This document shows positions 35,722-44,070 of a stretch of DNA of 64,000 nucleotides, in pieces. The notes under the pieces were generated by a model. It was not told where the DNA came from. It searched no databases and saw nothing but the letters and a program-made list of their open reading frames with translations. Origin of the DNA: UBA7672 sp963718145 (GTDB lineage Bacteria; Pseudomonadota; Alphaproteobacteria; Caulobacterales; Hyphomonadaceae). Location: contig CAVQYJ010000001.1 of assembly GCA_963718145.1 (NCBI GenBank), positions 1 through 64,000 of the forward strand, given 5' to 3'. Positions within the stretch are counted from its first letter, which is position 1. Each line of letters starts with the position of its first letter. A program made the translations under genes and the position numbers.

Positions 35722-36195
35722 ATGATCAAGGTTGGCGACAGGCTGCCAGAGGCCAACTTCCGGGTGTGGAAGGACGGCAAGGGCGCGGACGTTTCTGTTT
35801 CGGACCTGACCAAGGGCAAGAAGATCGCCATCTTTGCAGTGCCCGGCGCGTTCACGCCGACCTGCTCGGTCAAGCACCTCCCGAGCTACAAGGAAAAGGC
35901 GGCGGAGCTGCGCGCCAAGGGCGTCGATGCGGTCGCCTGCGTATCGGTCAACGATGTGTGGGTGATGGACGCCTGGGGCAAGACCCAGGATGTCGGCGGC
36001 GACATCCAGATGCTCGCGGACGGCGCCGGCGTTTTCACGAAGGCGGTGGGACTCGACTTCGAAGTGCCAGGCATGGGCCTGCGCTCGAAGCGCTACTCGA
36101 TGATCGTCGAGGATGGCGTGGTGAAGCAGCTCAATGTCGAGGCGCCGGGCGAGTTCAAGGTTAGCGCCGCCGACTACATGCTCGGTCAGCTCTGA
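35722..36195 (+). CDS. Peroxiredoxin of the Prx5 type
   Basis: Thiol peroxidase of 157 residues that reduces hydroperoxides with glutathione or glutaredoxin-type donors. The active-site motif AVPGAFTPTCSVKHLPSY places the peroxidatic cysteine at residue 48. Downstream are VSVNDVWVMDAWGK, MLADGAGVFTKAVGLDFE and the substrate Arg in GLRSKRYSMIVEDG. No C-terminal glutaredoxin domain is fused. ATG 35722 follows GGAGACGGTG. It is divergent from yqgE. Confidence 0.9.
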   Translation: MIKVGDRLPEANFRVWKDGKGADVSVSDLTKGKKIAIFAVPGAFTPTCSVKHLPSYKEKAAELRAKGVDAVACVSVNDVWVMDAWGKTQDVGGDIQMLADGAGVFTKAVGLDFEVPGMGLRSKRYSMIVEDGVVKQLNVEAPGEFKVSAADYMLGQL

Positions 36196-36275
36196 GCGTT
36201 CATAGTCAATCGGGAGCGAACGCATCGGCGAGACAGCGGGCTTGCATACAAGCCCGTTGACCTCCACATGTATTG

Positions 36276-36295
36276 GTGACAAGGTAACTTGTCAC
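36276..36295. promoter_or_regulatory. Perfect 8-4-8 inverted repeat upstream of the SPFH gene
   Basis: GTGACAAG (36276-36283), spacer GTAA, CTTGTCAC (36288-36295). It lies 20 bp before the start of the SPFH/NfeD operon. The form is that of an operator for a dimeric repressor, or an mRNA hairpin just ahead of the GGGAGACGGG ribosome-binding region. A TTGACC box lies at 36257. Confidence 0.5.
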
Positions 36296-36314
36296 GAACA
36301 GGGAGACGGGTGGG

Positions 36315-37319
36315 ATGGATTTCGGTGCACTGGGCGAGGGCGCGGGACTGGTTGTTCCGGTCCTGATCGGCCTGTTGATGATCGTTGTCGTGTTCAGCGC
36401 CGTGAAGGTGGTGCCGCAGGGCTACCAGTTCACGGTGGAGCAGTTCGGCCGGTTCACGCGCGTGCTGAATCCGGGCCTCAGCTTCATCATGCCGTTCGTC
36501 GACCGGATCGGCCACAAGCTCAACATGATGGAGAGCGTGCTCGACATCCCGACGCAGGAAGTGATCACCAAGGACAACGCGCAGGTGTCGTGCGACGCCG
36601 TCGTGTTCACGCAGATCGTCGATGCGGTGCCTGCCGCCTACGAGGTGCAGGACCTGCAGCGCGCCATCACCAACCTGTCGATGACCAATATTCGTACCGT
36701 GGTCGGCTCGATGGATCTCGACCAGGTGCTGTCCAATCGCGATGACATCAATGCGCGGCTCCTGAAGGTGATCGACGCGGCGACGCATCCTTGGGGTGTG
36801 AAAGTGACGCGGATCGAGATCAAGGACCTGACGCCGCCCGCCGATATCACCGAGGCGATGGCGCGCCAGATGAAGGCCGAGCGCCTTAAGCGCGCCCAGA
36901 TCCTCGAAGCCGAAGGCGACCGGGCGTCGGCGATCCTCAAGGCCGAGGGCCTGAAACAATCACAGATCCTTGAAGCCGAAGGCCGCCGCGAGGCAGCGTT
37001 CCGCGACGCCGAAGCGCGCGAGCGTGCGGCGGAAGCCGAAGCGAAGGCGACCGAGGTCGTCTCCGAAGCCATCGCCAAGGGCGATGTCAATGCGATCAAC
37101 TACTTCCTCGGCCTGAAATATGTGGAGGCGTTCGGCAAGCTCGCCAGCTCCCCGCAGCAGCGCACGGTGATCGTGCCGGCGGACTTCGCCAGCCTGGTCG
37201 GCGCGATCGAAGGCGTGAAGGCGCTGACCGACAATGTGAGGCGCATGGGCGGGCCGGGCGAGGCGGCGGCGCCGCGCGACGGCTCGATGGCGACGCGAGG
37301 TGAGCCGTGGAAGCCCTGA
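36315..37319 (+). CDS. qmcA: SPFH/stomatin-like membrane protein (QmcA family)
   Basis: A protein of 334 residues, anchored by one N-terminal membrane segment (VPVLIGLLMIVVVFSAVKVV). It has an SPFH domain (VPQGYQFTVEQFGRFTRVLN, LDIPTQEVITKDNAQVSCDA), then a long Glu/Ala/Arg coiled coil (KAERLKRAQILEAEGDRASA onward). It ends in the stomatin-type YFLGLKYVEAFGKLA. Such proteins form membrane microdomains with NfeD partners and the FtsH protease. It overlaps the nfeD gene by 13 bp. Confidence 0.9.
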   Translation: MDFGALGEGAGLVVPVLIGLLMIVVVFSAVKVVPQGYQFTVEQFGRFTRVLNPGLSFIMPFVDRIGHKLNMMESVLDIPTQEVITKDNAQVSCDAVVFTQIVDAVPAAYEVQDLQRAITNLSMTNIRTVVGSMDLDQVLSNRDDINARLLKVIDAATHPWGVKVTRIEIKDLTPPADITEAMARQMKAERLKRAQILEAEGDRASAILKAEGLKQSQILEAEGRREAAFRDAEARERAAEAEAKATEVVSEAIAKGDVNAINYFLGLKYVEAFGKLASSPQQRTVIVPADFASLVGAIEGVKALTDNVRRMGGPGEAAAPRDGSMATRGEPWKP

Positions 37320-37780
37320 TCGGTTTTCTGGAGAGCCTCACCGTCTGGCACTGGGTCGGCATCGGCATCGTGCTGCTGACGCTGGAAGTGGCGGTTGGCA
37401 CGTTCGACCTGCTGTGGATCGCGATTGCGGCGCTGCTGACGGCCCTGTTTGCGCTGATCGTTCCACTGCCTGCGGGCGGCTGGCAGGGTCAGCTTGTCTT
37501 CTTCGGCGCTGTCGGCATGGCGTTCGTCTATGCGGGGCGCACGATCTTCAAGGGACTGCGCCGGACGGCCTCGACCCACCCCAATCTCAATGACCGGCTG
37601 GCCAAGATGGTCGGGCAGCGTGGCGAGGCGGCGATCAGCTTCGAGCATGGCCGCGGCAAGGTGAAGATCGGCGACACGGTGTGGCTGGCCGAACAGGCGG
37701 ATGACACGGTGATCGTCGAAGGCGACGAGGTTGTTGTCGCCGGTGCGGACGGCACCACGCTGAGGGTGCGGCTGGGCTAG
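37307..37780 (+). CDS. NfeD-like membrane protein (YbbK partner)
   Basis: A protein of 157 residues of the short NfeD type, partner of SPFH proteins. Two to three membrane segments lie near residues 12-80 (GIGIVLLTLEVAVGTFDLLW, LVFFGAVGMAFVYAG). A C-terminal OB-fold domain follows (GQRGEAAISFEHGRGKVKIG, VVVAGADGTTLRVRLG). GTG 37307 with GAGGTGAG upstream is inside the end of qmcA, so the two are translationally coupled. The stop overlaps that of the convergent gene. Confidence 0.85.
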   Translation: MEALIGFLESLTVWHWVGIGIVLLTLEVAVGTFDLLWIAIAALLTALFALIVPLPAGGWQGQLVFFGAVGMAFVYAGRTIFKGLRRTASTHPNLNDRLAKMVGQRGEAAISFEHGRGKVKIGDTVWLAEQADDTVIVEGDEVVVAGADGTTLRVRLG

Positions 37781-38619
37781 GTCTTCGCCGCGATCCTGAG
37801 GCCCTTGACCACGATGATCTTGGCGAGGTTGACGCCGGGCAGGAACAGGTTGGCGGCCTCGACGCCGGCATCGATCAGGAAAGCCGGGTCGATGAACTTG
37901 CCGACATAGGTCTCGAAGGTCGATCCGCCGACCTTGGTGTCGCCGGTGACGGCGTCGAATTCCACCACCGCTTCCTTGCCCTGCCAGCGATACCGGAAGG
38001 CATGCACTGGCCGGTAGTAGAGGTCGATGGCGTCGACCTGGATCTTCTCTTCGAGAATGCGATCGGCCTCGATCTTGGGAATGGACTGCGTCAGCACTTC
38101 GCGGGTGAGGAACGACGCCTTGGCCTGCGGCGGCACGACGACCACGCCGTTCTTCGCGTGATCGTTCAGGGTCTCCGGCGAGACCGGGTCGGCGCCAAAT
38201 TCGAGATAGGATTTAAGGCCCGCGGACTGCGACTTTGTTAGGCCGTCGAACAGCCATTCGCGGCGGCTTTCCTCGCGGCACATTTCCGTGACGACGATGG
38301 CGGCCTCCTTGCTGGTGGCCGGAACCGACTGGCCATAGAGCACGACCGACTGAACTTCGGCGCCGACCTTGATGCGGTGCTCGCGCCGTCGCTCGTAGGT
38401 GTAGTCGGTGTGGGTCGAGAGGCGCCAGAAGGGCTGGAGGCGGCGCTCGCGATAGACGATCTCGAAATCCTCGTCCTTCGGTTTGGAGATCATGCCGCCG
38501 ATCCTGGCGAAGGCGCCGAAGGCGTCGGTGCGTTTCGCCCAGGCGCGCGCCTCCGCATTCTCCAGCGTGAAGCGGTCGGCGAGGAGAAGGATGCGCTCTT
38601 CTGCGAGTTCGACGTTCAT
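37777..38619 (-). CDS. Hypothetical protein, 280 residues
   Basis: I do not recognise the family. The protein begins with a leucine-rich helical stretch (ELAEERILLLADRFTLENAE). A mixed region of aromatic and charged residues follows (IVYRERRLQPFWRLSTHTDY, RREHRIKVGAEVQSVVLYG), then LTREVLTQSIPKIEADRILE, and YRPVHAFRYRWQGKEAVVEF, which resembles strands found in PepSY- or DUF-type envelope proteins. The C-terminus is hydrophobic (PGVNLAKIIVVKGLRIAAK). No signal peptide. It is convergent with nfeD. Confidence 0.6.
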   Translation of the reverse strand: MNVELAEERILLLADRFTLENAEARAWAKRTDAFGAFARIGGMISKPKDEDFEIVYRERRLQPFWRLSTHTDYTYERRREHRIKVGAEVQSVVLYGQSVPATSKEAAIVVTEMCREESRREWLFDGLTKSQSAGLKSYLEFGADPVSPETLNDHAKNGVVVVPPQAKASFLTREVLTQSIPKIEADRILEEKIQVDAIDLYYRPVHAFRYRWQGKEAVVEFDAVTGDTKVGGSTFETYVGKFIDPAFLIDAGVEAANLFLPGVNLAKIIVVKGLRIAAKT

Positions 38620-38705
38620 GCGCGGCCCCGTATTCCAGTGAGAGCCTATATCAGGGCGGCATCAACGCAAAAGCCGCCCGCATGATGCAGGTTGGCGCGG
38701 TGACC

Positions 38706-39152
38706 CTAGCGTTTGGGGCGCGCTTCGTCGCAACCCTTGCGGGCAAGCGCATCCGCACGCTCATTGCCTTCATCGCCGTCGTGGCCGCGCACCCAGCGCC
38801 AGTCGACCTTGTGGGCCAAGGCGGCGGCTTCGAGGCGGAGCCACAGGTCCTGATTCTTCACCGGCTTTTTGTCGGCCGTCTTCCAGCCATTGCGCTTCCA
38901 GCCGATGATCCATTTGGTAAGGCCGTCTTTCACATACTGGCTGTCCGTATGGAGGGTGACCTTCGATCCGGCCGCCTGGCTTTCCAGCGCGACGATCGCG
39001 GCCATCAGCTCCATGCGGTTGTTGGTGGTGGCGGGTTCGCCGCCGAACTTTTCGACATCCTTGCCGTTGGCCTTGATCAGCACGCCCCAGCCGCCGGGGC
39101 CGGGATTTCCCGAGCACGCGCCATCCGTCCAGATCTCGATCGTATCGGCCAT
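38706..39152 (-). CDS. rnhA: Ribonuclease HI
   Basis: Cleaves RNA in RNA-DNA hybrids. The 148 residues show the RNase H fold and the catalytic acids: Asp in IEIWTDGACSGNPGPGGWG, Glu in TTNNRMELMAAIVAL, Asp in LHTDSQYVKDGLTKWI, and the C-terminal His/Asp in WVRGHDGDEGNERADALAR. It is in the same leftward direction as thrB, its usual neighbour in Alphaproteobacteria, but two membrane-protein genes separate them here. Confidence 0.96.
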   Translation of the reverse strand: MADTIEIWTDGACSGNPGPGGWGVLIKANGKDVEKFGGEPATTNNRMELMAAIVALESQAAGSKVTLHTDSQYVKDGLTKWIIGWKRNGWKTADKKPVKNQDLWLRLEAAALAHKVDWRWVRGHDGDEGNERADALARKGCDEARPKR

Positions 39153-39193
39153 GGGATGACGTTGCGGCGTTTGGGGCCGAGGTCAAGATTTGA

Positions 39194-39706
39194 CTATTCG
39201 AATGTCGCCGCGAGGTTCTCGACTGAGACCACATCGCGGTCCGGGCGGCGGATCCACCAGAACAAGCTGGCGGCGGCGACCGAAGCCAGCACCATGATCA
39301 GTGCGACCAGTCCGCCGGCCATCACGACCTGGGAGTCGAGGAAGCCGGCGCCGCCGAGCATCTGCAAGCCGATGATGACGATGGTTCCGACGAAGCCGGC
39401 GAACACGCCGGCGAGCAGGTAGCCGCCGATCTTGTGCGAGCGGCGCCGGTAGAGCACGGCGTGCGCAGGCAGTCCGAACAGCAGCATGGCCGGCCAGCCG
39501 ACCACAGCGCCGAACACCGCGCCCGAGAAGACTACGGACACCGGCAGGAAGGATCCGAAGCCGCTGCCCGCATTCATCAGAAGCGTAGCAATGCCGATCA
39601 GGATGATGACGCCCATCCCGGCCAGCGGTCCGCAGAGTATGGAGGCAAAGAAGAGGCGCCAGCCTTGCCTGCCCTTGACTTGCTCCTTGCCGCGCAGCGC
39701 GTTCAC
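39194..39706 (-). CDS. Small four-helix membrane protein (copy A)
   Basis: A protein of 170 residues with four hydrophobic segments (FASILCGPLAGMGVIILIGI, FSGAVFGAVVGWPAMLLFGL, LLAGVFAGFVGTIVIIGL, VALIMVLASVAAASLFWWI) and an Arg/Lys-rich loop YRRRSHKIGGY. It ends IRRPDRDVVSVEN. It is related to the next gene upstream: both have a GWPxMLxxGLPAHAxLxRR motif and a final FWxxRRPDxD. Start is GTG 39706. Family not recognised. Confidence 0.65.
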   Translation of the reverse strand: MNALRGKEQVKGRQGWRLFFASILCGPLAGMGVIILIGIATLLMNAGSGFGSFLPVSVVFSGAVFGAVVGWPAMLLFGLPAHAVLYRRRSHKIGGYLLAGVFAGFVGTIVIIGLQMLGGAGFLDSQVVMAGGLVALIMVLASVAAASLFWWIRRPDRDVVSVENLAATFE

Positions 39707-39714
39707 CTGTGCAC

Positions 39715-40233
39715 TCAGCTCTTGTACTCCGCCGCGTCACTGTCCGGCCGCCGCACGAACCAGAAGACCAGCGCGGCCAGCGTGCCGGTGACGGCGCCGA
39801 GGGCGGCAAGCTGCACGGCGTCGTTCATGGTTGCGGCCCCACGTGACGAGACGAAGCGCAGCGCTCCGGCGATGACGCCGGCAACGCATCCAGCAAGGAC
39901 GTACCACCAGACTTTGGCGGAAGTCCGGCGCAACAGCAGCGCATGTGCGGGAAGTCCGATCACCAGCATCACCGGCCAGCCTATGAGCCCGCCTATGAGG
40001 AAGCCGCTGGTGAGGATCGTGAACATGTTGGCCAAGACTTCGAGGACGCCGGCGCGCACATACACAGAATCCTGCTGCGGATCCTCGATGAGGAAGATCT
40101 GGCTCTGGAATACAGTGAGGCCGAGGATCAGCGCCAGCAACGCGCCGGCCACGGGCGGGGACAGCGCCGTCGCAAACGCCAACCGAGGCAGGTTACGGGA
40201 TTTGAGCCAATTATCTGCGGGCTTGTCGGTCAT
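39715..40233 (-). CDS. Small four-helix membrane protein (copy B)
   Basis: A protein of 172 residues, four membrane segments, sharing with its downstream neighbour the motif GWPVMLVIGLPAHALLLRRT and the ending FWFVRRPDSDA. The two are a tandem duplication that has diverged strongly outside these motifs. The start ATG overlaps the thrB stop, so it is coupled to thrB. Function unknown. Confidence 0.65.
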   Translation of the reverse strand: MTDKPADNWLKSRNLPRLAFATALSPPVAGALLALILGLTVFQSQIFLIEDPQQDSVYVRAGVLEVLANMFTILTSGFLIGGLIGWPVMLVIGLPAHALLLRRTSAKVWWYVLAGCVAGVIAGALRFVSSRGAATMNDAVQLAALGAVTGTLAALVFWFVRRPDSDAAEYKS

Positions 40234-41189
40234 GCCCCGTAGTCCTCGGGCCCTTTGGCCTGGCGGTGGAAGCCGAGGCGTTCGGCATAGTCCAGCGGGT
40301 TGTGCGGCTTCACCAGCGCGTCCTTCGGCGTCGAGGCGAGGTCGACCAGGCGCGTGAGGAAGAAGCGCATGGCGGCGCCGCGGCAGAGGATGGGGATGGC
40401 GGCGCGCTCGCGCGGCTCCAGCTTGCGGGCGCTCTCATAGCCCTGCATCAGTGCGCGGCCCTTGGTGAGGTTGTACTCTCCGCGCCGCTCGAACGCCCAG
40501 GCGTTGAGGCAGACCGCGATATCGTAGGCAAGGAAGTCCGTGCAGGCGAAATAGAAGTCGATGACGCCGGACAATTTACCGTCAAGGAAGAATGCGTTGT
40601 CGGGGAACAGGTCGGCGTGGATGGCGCCGCCGGGCAGGTTCTTGGGCCAGTAGGCCTTCAGCATGTCGAGATCGGAATTGATCTGGGCCGACAGGCCGGG
40701 CGAGAGCGCCTCGGCTTCTTCCCCGCGGCCGGCGAACATCGGCGCCCAGGCTGCGATCGACAGGTCGTTCGGCCGGCGCATGCGGAAGTCGATCAGGGCG
40801 CGGTGGAAGTGGGCGAGGCCTGCACCGAGCTGACGGCACTGGTCGATGTCGGGGCGACGGGGGCTCATGCCCTGCAGGAAGGTGATGATCACCGCCGGCT
40901 TGCCCATGATCGTGCGCAGCGGCTTGCCGTCTTTCGCAGGAACGGGAAGCGGCGCGGGGAAGCCCTTCTCAGAGAGGTGGGACATCATGCCCATGAAGAA
41001 GGGCAGGTCCTCCGGCTTCGCGCGCTTCTCGAACACGGTGAGGATGAAGCGGCCCTTGGGCGTCTCCAGCAGGAAGTTGGAGTTCTCCACCCCTTCGGCG
41101 ATGCCCTTGAACGCCAGCGGCGGCCCGAGGTCGTACTCGGCGAGCAGGCTGGCGAGCGCCGCATCGTCAATGTCGGTATAGACGGCCAT
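40230..41189 (-). CDS. thrB: Homoserine kinase (ThrB, aminoglycoside-phosphotransferase type)
   Basis: Phosphorylates homoserine in threonine synthesis. The 319 residues show the APH/choline-kinase fold form of ThrB used by Alphaproteobacteria: GVENSNFLLETPKGRFILTV for ATP binding, the catalytic Brenner motif AIHADLFPDNAFF, and the metal-binding LSGVIDFYFACTDFLAYDIA. In many relatives it sits in ispH-thrB-rnhA; here a sulfatase and a patch of broken genes separate it from ispH. Confidence 0.93.
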   Translation of the reverse strand: MAVYTDIDDAALASLLAEYDLGPPLAFKGIAEGVENSNFLLETPKGRFILTVFEKRAKPEDLPFFMGMMSHLSEKGFPAPLPVPAKDGKPLRTIMGKPAVIITFLQGMSPRRPDIDQCRQLGAGLAHFHRALIDFRMRRPNDLSIAAWAPMFAGRGEEAEALSPGLSAQINSDLDMLKAYWPKNLPGGAIHADLFPDNAFFLDGKLSGVIDFYFACTDFLAYDIAVCLNAWAFERRGEYNLTKGRALMQGYESARKLEPRERAAIPILCRGAAMRFFLTRLVDLASTPKDALVKPHNPLDYAERLGFHRQAKGPEDYGA

Positions 41190-41278
41190 GGCGCACGGTT
41201 AGGGGGTGCCGCGGTTACAGGCAAGCCAAAGCCGCTTTCGTGGCGACGTGGTCTGGTGCGATGAAACAGAGGGGTGTG

Positions 41279-42664
41279 TCAGTCCTTGTGGACCTTGAAC
41301 GGCGCGAATTTCGCGCGTGCGCGTTCGATGCGGGCCTTCATGTCGGCGAGGATGTCCGGGCGGCGGGAAGAGACGTCGTAGGATTCCGCGGGATCCCTGG
41401 CGAGATCGATGAGCTGGTCCCAGTCGTCGCGGCCGGGCGTATCCAGCGGGGCCTCGACGCCCCGATAATAGCCGCGCACGACATATTTCCACTCGCCGGT
41501 GCGGATGGCGGCGACATCCTCATTGTTGAAGAGGACGAGCTCGTCGTGCGGCGAAGCGGCGCCGCGCGACGTGAGCAGGGGAGAAATGTCGAGGCCGTCG
41601 AGTTCGGCTGCAGGCAGGGGCGAGCCGGTCCACGCCATCAGCGTCGGCAGCAGGTCGATGTTCATCGCCATGGCGCGGTTGACCAGGCCCGCCGGGATGC
41701 GGCCCGGCTGGCGCGCGAGGAAGGGAACGCGATAGCCGCCTTCCCACCCGGCGCCGCCCTTGCGGTCGCGCAAGCCGCCGGCTGATCCTTCCCACCACGG
41801 ACCGTTGTCAGACGTGACGATGACGAGCGTGTCGTGATCGAGGTTCAGCTTTTTCAGCTTTGCGAACAGCTTGCCGACATTGTCGTCGATCTCCTCCACC
41901 ACGTCGCCGTATTCGGCCGCGTCGCTGTGGCCGGCGTGCGCGGGATTGGGATCCAGCGGCACGTGCGGGGCGGTGAGGGTCAGCATCAGGAAGAAGGGCT
42001 TTGCCGCGTTGTCCTCGATGAATTTCAGGCCGCGTTCAAAGAAGCGCTCGGTCAGGAGGCCGTAGTCTTCTTTCGGCAGCCGGCCGTCGCTTCCGGCGCC
42101 GTGAATGATCTCGATCTGTCCGTCGGCGGCGCCCGGCGCCGGACCGGTCGCGGTGTAGAGGCTCAGAGGCTTCATGTCGTGGCTGTAGGGCAGGCCGTGG
42201 AACAGATCGAAGCCGTGCTGCGTCGGCGGCCAGAACGGCGCGACATGGCCAAGATGCCACTTGCCGATGAGGGCGGTGGCGTAGCCGGTCTTGAGGGCCT
42301 CGGGGATGGTGATCTCCGAGAGCGGCAGGCCGCGTTTGTCGTCGGGCTGGATCACCTGCCAGCCCAGGCCGGTGCGCACGGGATAGCGGCCGGTGAGCAG
42401 GCCGGCGCGGCTGGGCGTGCAGATATTGGCCGAGGCGTAGAAGTCGGTCAGGCGCGCGCCTTCGGAGGCCATGCGATCGAGATTCGGCGTGCGGATGACG
42501 CGCGATCCGAAGACGCCGAGATCGCCATAGCCGAGGTCATCGCACAGGATGAGCACGATGTTGGGCTTGCGCGTGGCGCGGCTGGTGAGCTGTGGCGTGG
42601 TGCAGGCGGCGAGCGCGGCGGCTGCGACGGACGATTGCAGGAAATGTCGGCGGTGCAGGCTCAT
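41279..42664 (-). CDS. Secreted arylsulfatase-type sulfatase
   Basis: Type I (formylglycine) sulfatase of 461 residues. The N-terminus RRHFLQSSVAAAALAAC combines a Tat twin-arginine signal with a lipobox (Cys 21), so it is probably an exported lipoprotein. The sulfatase domain follows: metal ligands in LILCDDLGYGDLG, the modification motif CTPSRAGLLTGR with Cys 82, GKWHLGH, and TSDNGPWWEG. It needs a formylglycine-generating enzyme, not in the window. Substrate unknown. It starts close to the RHS fragment, on the opposite strand. Confidence 0.9.
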   Translation of the reverse strand: MSLHRRHFLQSSVAAAALAACTTPQLTSRATRKPNIVLILCDDLGYGDLGVFGSRVIRTPNLDRMASEGARLTDFYASANICTPSRAGLLTGRYPVRTGLGWQVIQPDDKRGLPLSEITIPEALKTGYATALIGKWHLGHVAPFWPPTQHGFDLFHGLPYSHDMKPLSLYTATGPAPGAADGQIEIIHGAGSDGRLPKEDYGLLTERFFERGLKFIEDNAAKPFFLMLTLTAPHVPLDPNPAHAGHSDAAEYGDVVEEIDDNVGKLFAKLKKLNLDHDTLVIVTSDNGPWWEGSAGGLRDRKGGAGWEGGYRVPFLARQPGRIPAGLVNRAMAMNIDLLPTLMAWTGSPLPAAELDGLDISPLLTSRGAASPHDELVLFNNEDVAAIRTGEWKYVVRGYYRGVEAPLDTPGRDDWDQLIDLARDPAESYDVSSRRPDILADMKARIERARAKFAPFKVHKD

Positions 42665-44070
42665 GTCGTCATCGTCCAGAAGGATGGAAGGCGCGTCCAG
42701 TACGAAATTCGAGGTTGCCGTCGCGTCCGCGAAGGAACCTGCTGACCAGCGCTTCGACCTACGATCTGTCGACGACGTTCACCTACAGCCCGGCGAGCCA
42801 GCTCACCAGCCGCACGGCGTCGACCTCGACCTATGAGTGGCCCTTTGTCCAGGCGTTCAGCGACGGCTACACGGTCAACGGCCTCAACCAGTATGCTTCG
42901 GTCGCAGGCCAGAGCCTCACCTATGACGGCCGCGGCAACACCACCAACGATACGACCAAGGCCTACAGCTATGACGCCATGAACCGGCTGACCGGCTCGC
43001 CCACCAATGGCGCCTCGGCGGTCTACGACGCGACCGGCCGGCTCGTCCAGATCGCCCAGGGCGGAGCGACGACCCGGTTCCTCTATGATGGCACGCGGCT
43101 CATCGCCGAATACGATGGCGCGGGCGCGCTGCTGCGCCGCTATGTGCATGGCGACGGGGTGGACGATCCCATGGTGTGGATCGAGGGCGCGGGCACAAGC
43201 GTTCGCAGCCACCTGTTCAAGGACGAGCGCGGCTCGGTGATCGCAGCCGACACCGGCTCGGCGGTTACGACCATGCGCTACGACGAATATGGCGCACGCG
43301 ACGCCAGCGCCTCGTACAGCGGCCGGTTCCAGTACACCGGCCAGACCTGGATGCCGGAACTCGGCCTCTACTACTACAAGGCCCGCGCCTACAACCCCGA
43401 CCTCGGAAGGTTCATGCAGACCGATCCGATCGGGACCAAGGATCAGGTGAATTTATATGCATACGTGGGGAACGATCCATTCAACAGAACAGATCCGACG
43501 GGCATGTCGGGATGCGCCGACATGGCCGCTCAGGGCGTAACGGGCGAATGCAGGGATTCTTCCAACTTCACGACCGTAGACAAGCCAGGAGGCTTTCTGG
43601 GCCTTGGGGCGCAGAAGGCAAACGATTTCGAGAAGGATGCTGTCGGCAGCAACGGCACTGATAATTCGGCGCGGGACTGGGGCGATCAAACGAACCAAAA
43701 GAAAGGCAATGAACAGGCAGTCCGCATCGACAAACAAGCTGATGCGTCGACCACCCGGACGCAGATCGAGCTCCGGAATGCCACTCCTCACGGTGGAGAC
43801 TTGGACCCGCCGACAGGCGCAGCAGCGGTGGCGCATACCCATCCGCCGGACGAAAGGAACACGCCTCTGCCGGGCAGCGGCGACTGGCAGCTGCCGTCAA
43901 GAGGCATCCCGAACTACATCGTTTATGGCAACTCGGTGGTTGCCGTGGTCGAGATCAGTGGAGGGCAAGTGCGGGTCAGAATGATTGAAGGAAACTTGTC
44001 CGATCTTGGGCGCTCGTCCGACATTCGGAGCCGCCTCAATGACTTCCAGGGGCTTGGAACGCAATGGTGA
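42592..44070 (+). CDS. 5'-truncated RHS/YD-repeat protein with JAB/JAMM-like C-terminal domain
   Basis: The tail of an RHS toxin-delivery protein. The first ~50 codons run antisense to the sulfatase start and are not RHS-like; recognisable sequence begins near 42745. YD repeats follow (YDAMNRLTGSPTNG, LTYDGRGNTTNDTTKAYSYD, LVQIAQGGATTRFLYDGTRL), then the RHS core end LGLYYYKARAYNPDLGRFMQ, TDPIGTKD and NLYAYVGNDPFNRTDPTG. After this cleavage-type junction comes a variable ~190-residue domain with AHTHPPDERNTPLPGSGDW and GIPNYIVYGNSVVAVVE. The HxHP...SxD pattern is that of JAB/JAMM metallopeptidase-type toxin tails (DUF4329-like). The N-terminal part of the parent gene is missing. The last codons overlap a lipoprotein gene, a candidate immunity partner. 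Confidence 0.7.
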   Translation: MAWCRRRARRLRRTIAGNVGGAGSCRHRPEGWKARPVRNSRLPSRPRRNLLTSASTYDLSTTFTYSPASQLTSRTASTSTYEWPFVQAFSDGYTVNGLNQYASVAGQSLTYDGRGNTTNDTTKAYSYDAMNRLTGSPTNGASAVYDATGRLVQIAQGGATTRFLYDGTRLIAEYDGAGALLRRYVHGDGVDDPMVWIEGAGTSVRSHLFKDERGSVIAADTGSAVTTMRYDEYGARDASASYSGRFQYTGQTWMPELGLYYYKARAYNPDLGRFMQTDPIGTKDQVNLYAYVGNDPFNRTDPTGMSGCADMAAQGVTGECRDSSNFTTVDKPGGFLGLGAQKANDFEKDAVGSNGTDNSARDWGDQTNQKKGNEQAVRIDKQADASTTRTQIELRNATPHGGDLDPPTGAAAVAHTHPPDERNTPLPGSGDWQLPSRGIPNYIVYGNSVVAVVEISGGQVRVRMIEGNLSDLGRSSDIRSRLNDFQGLGTQW

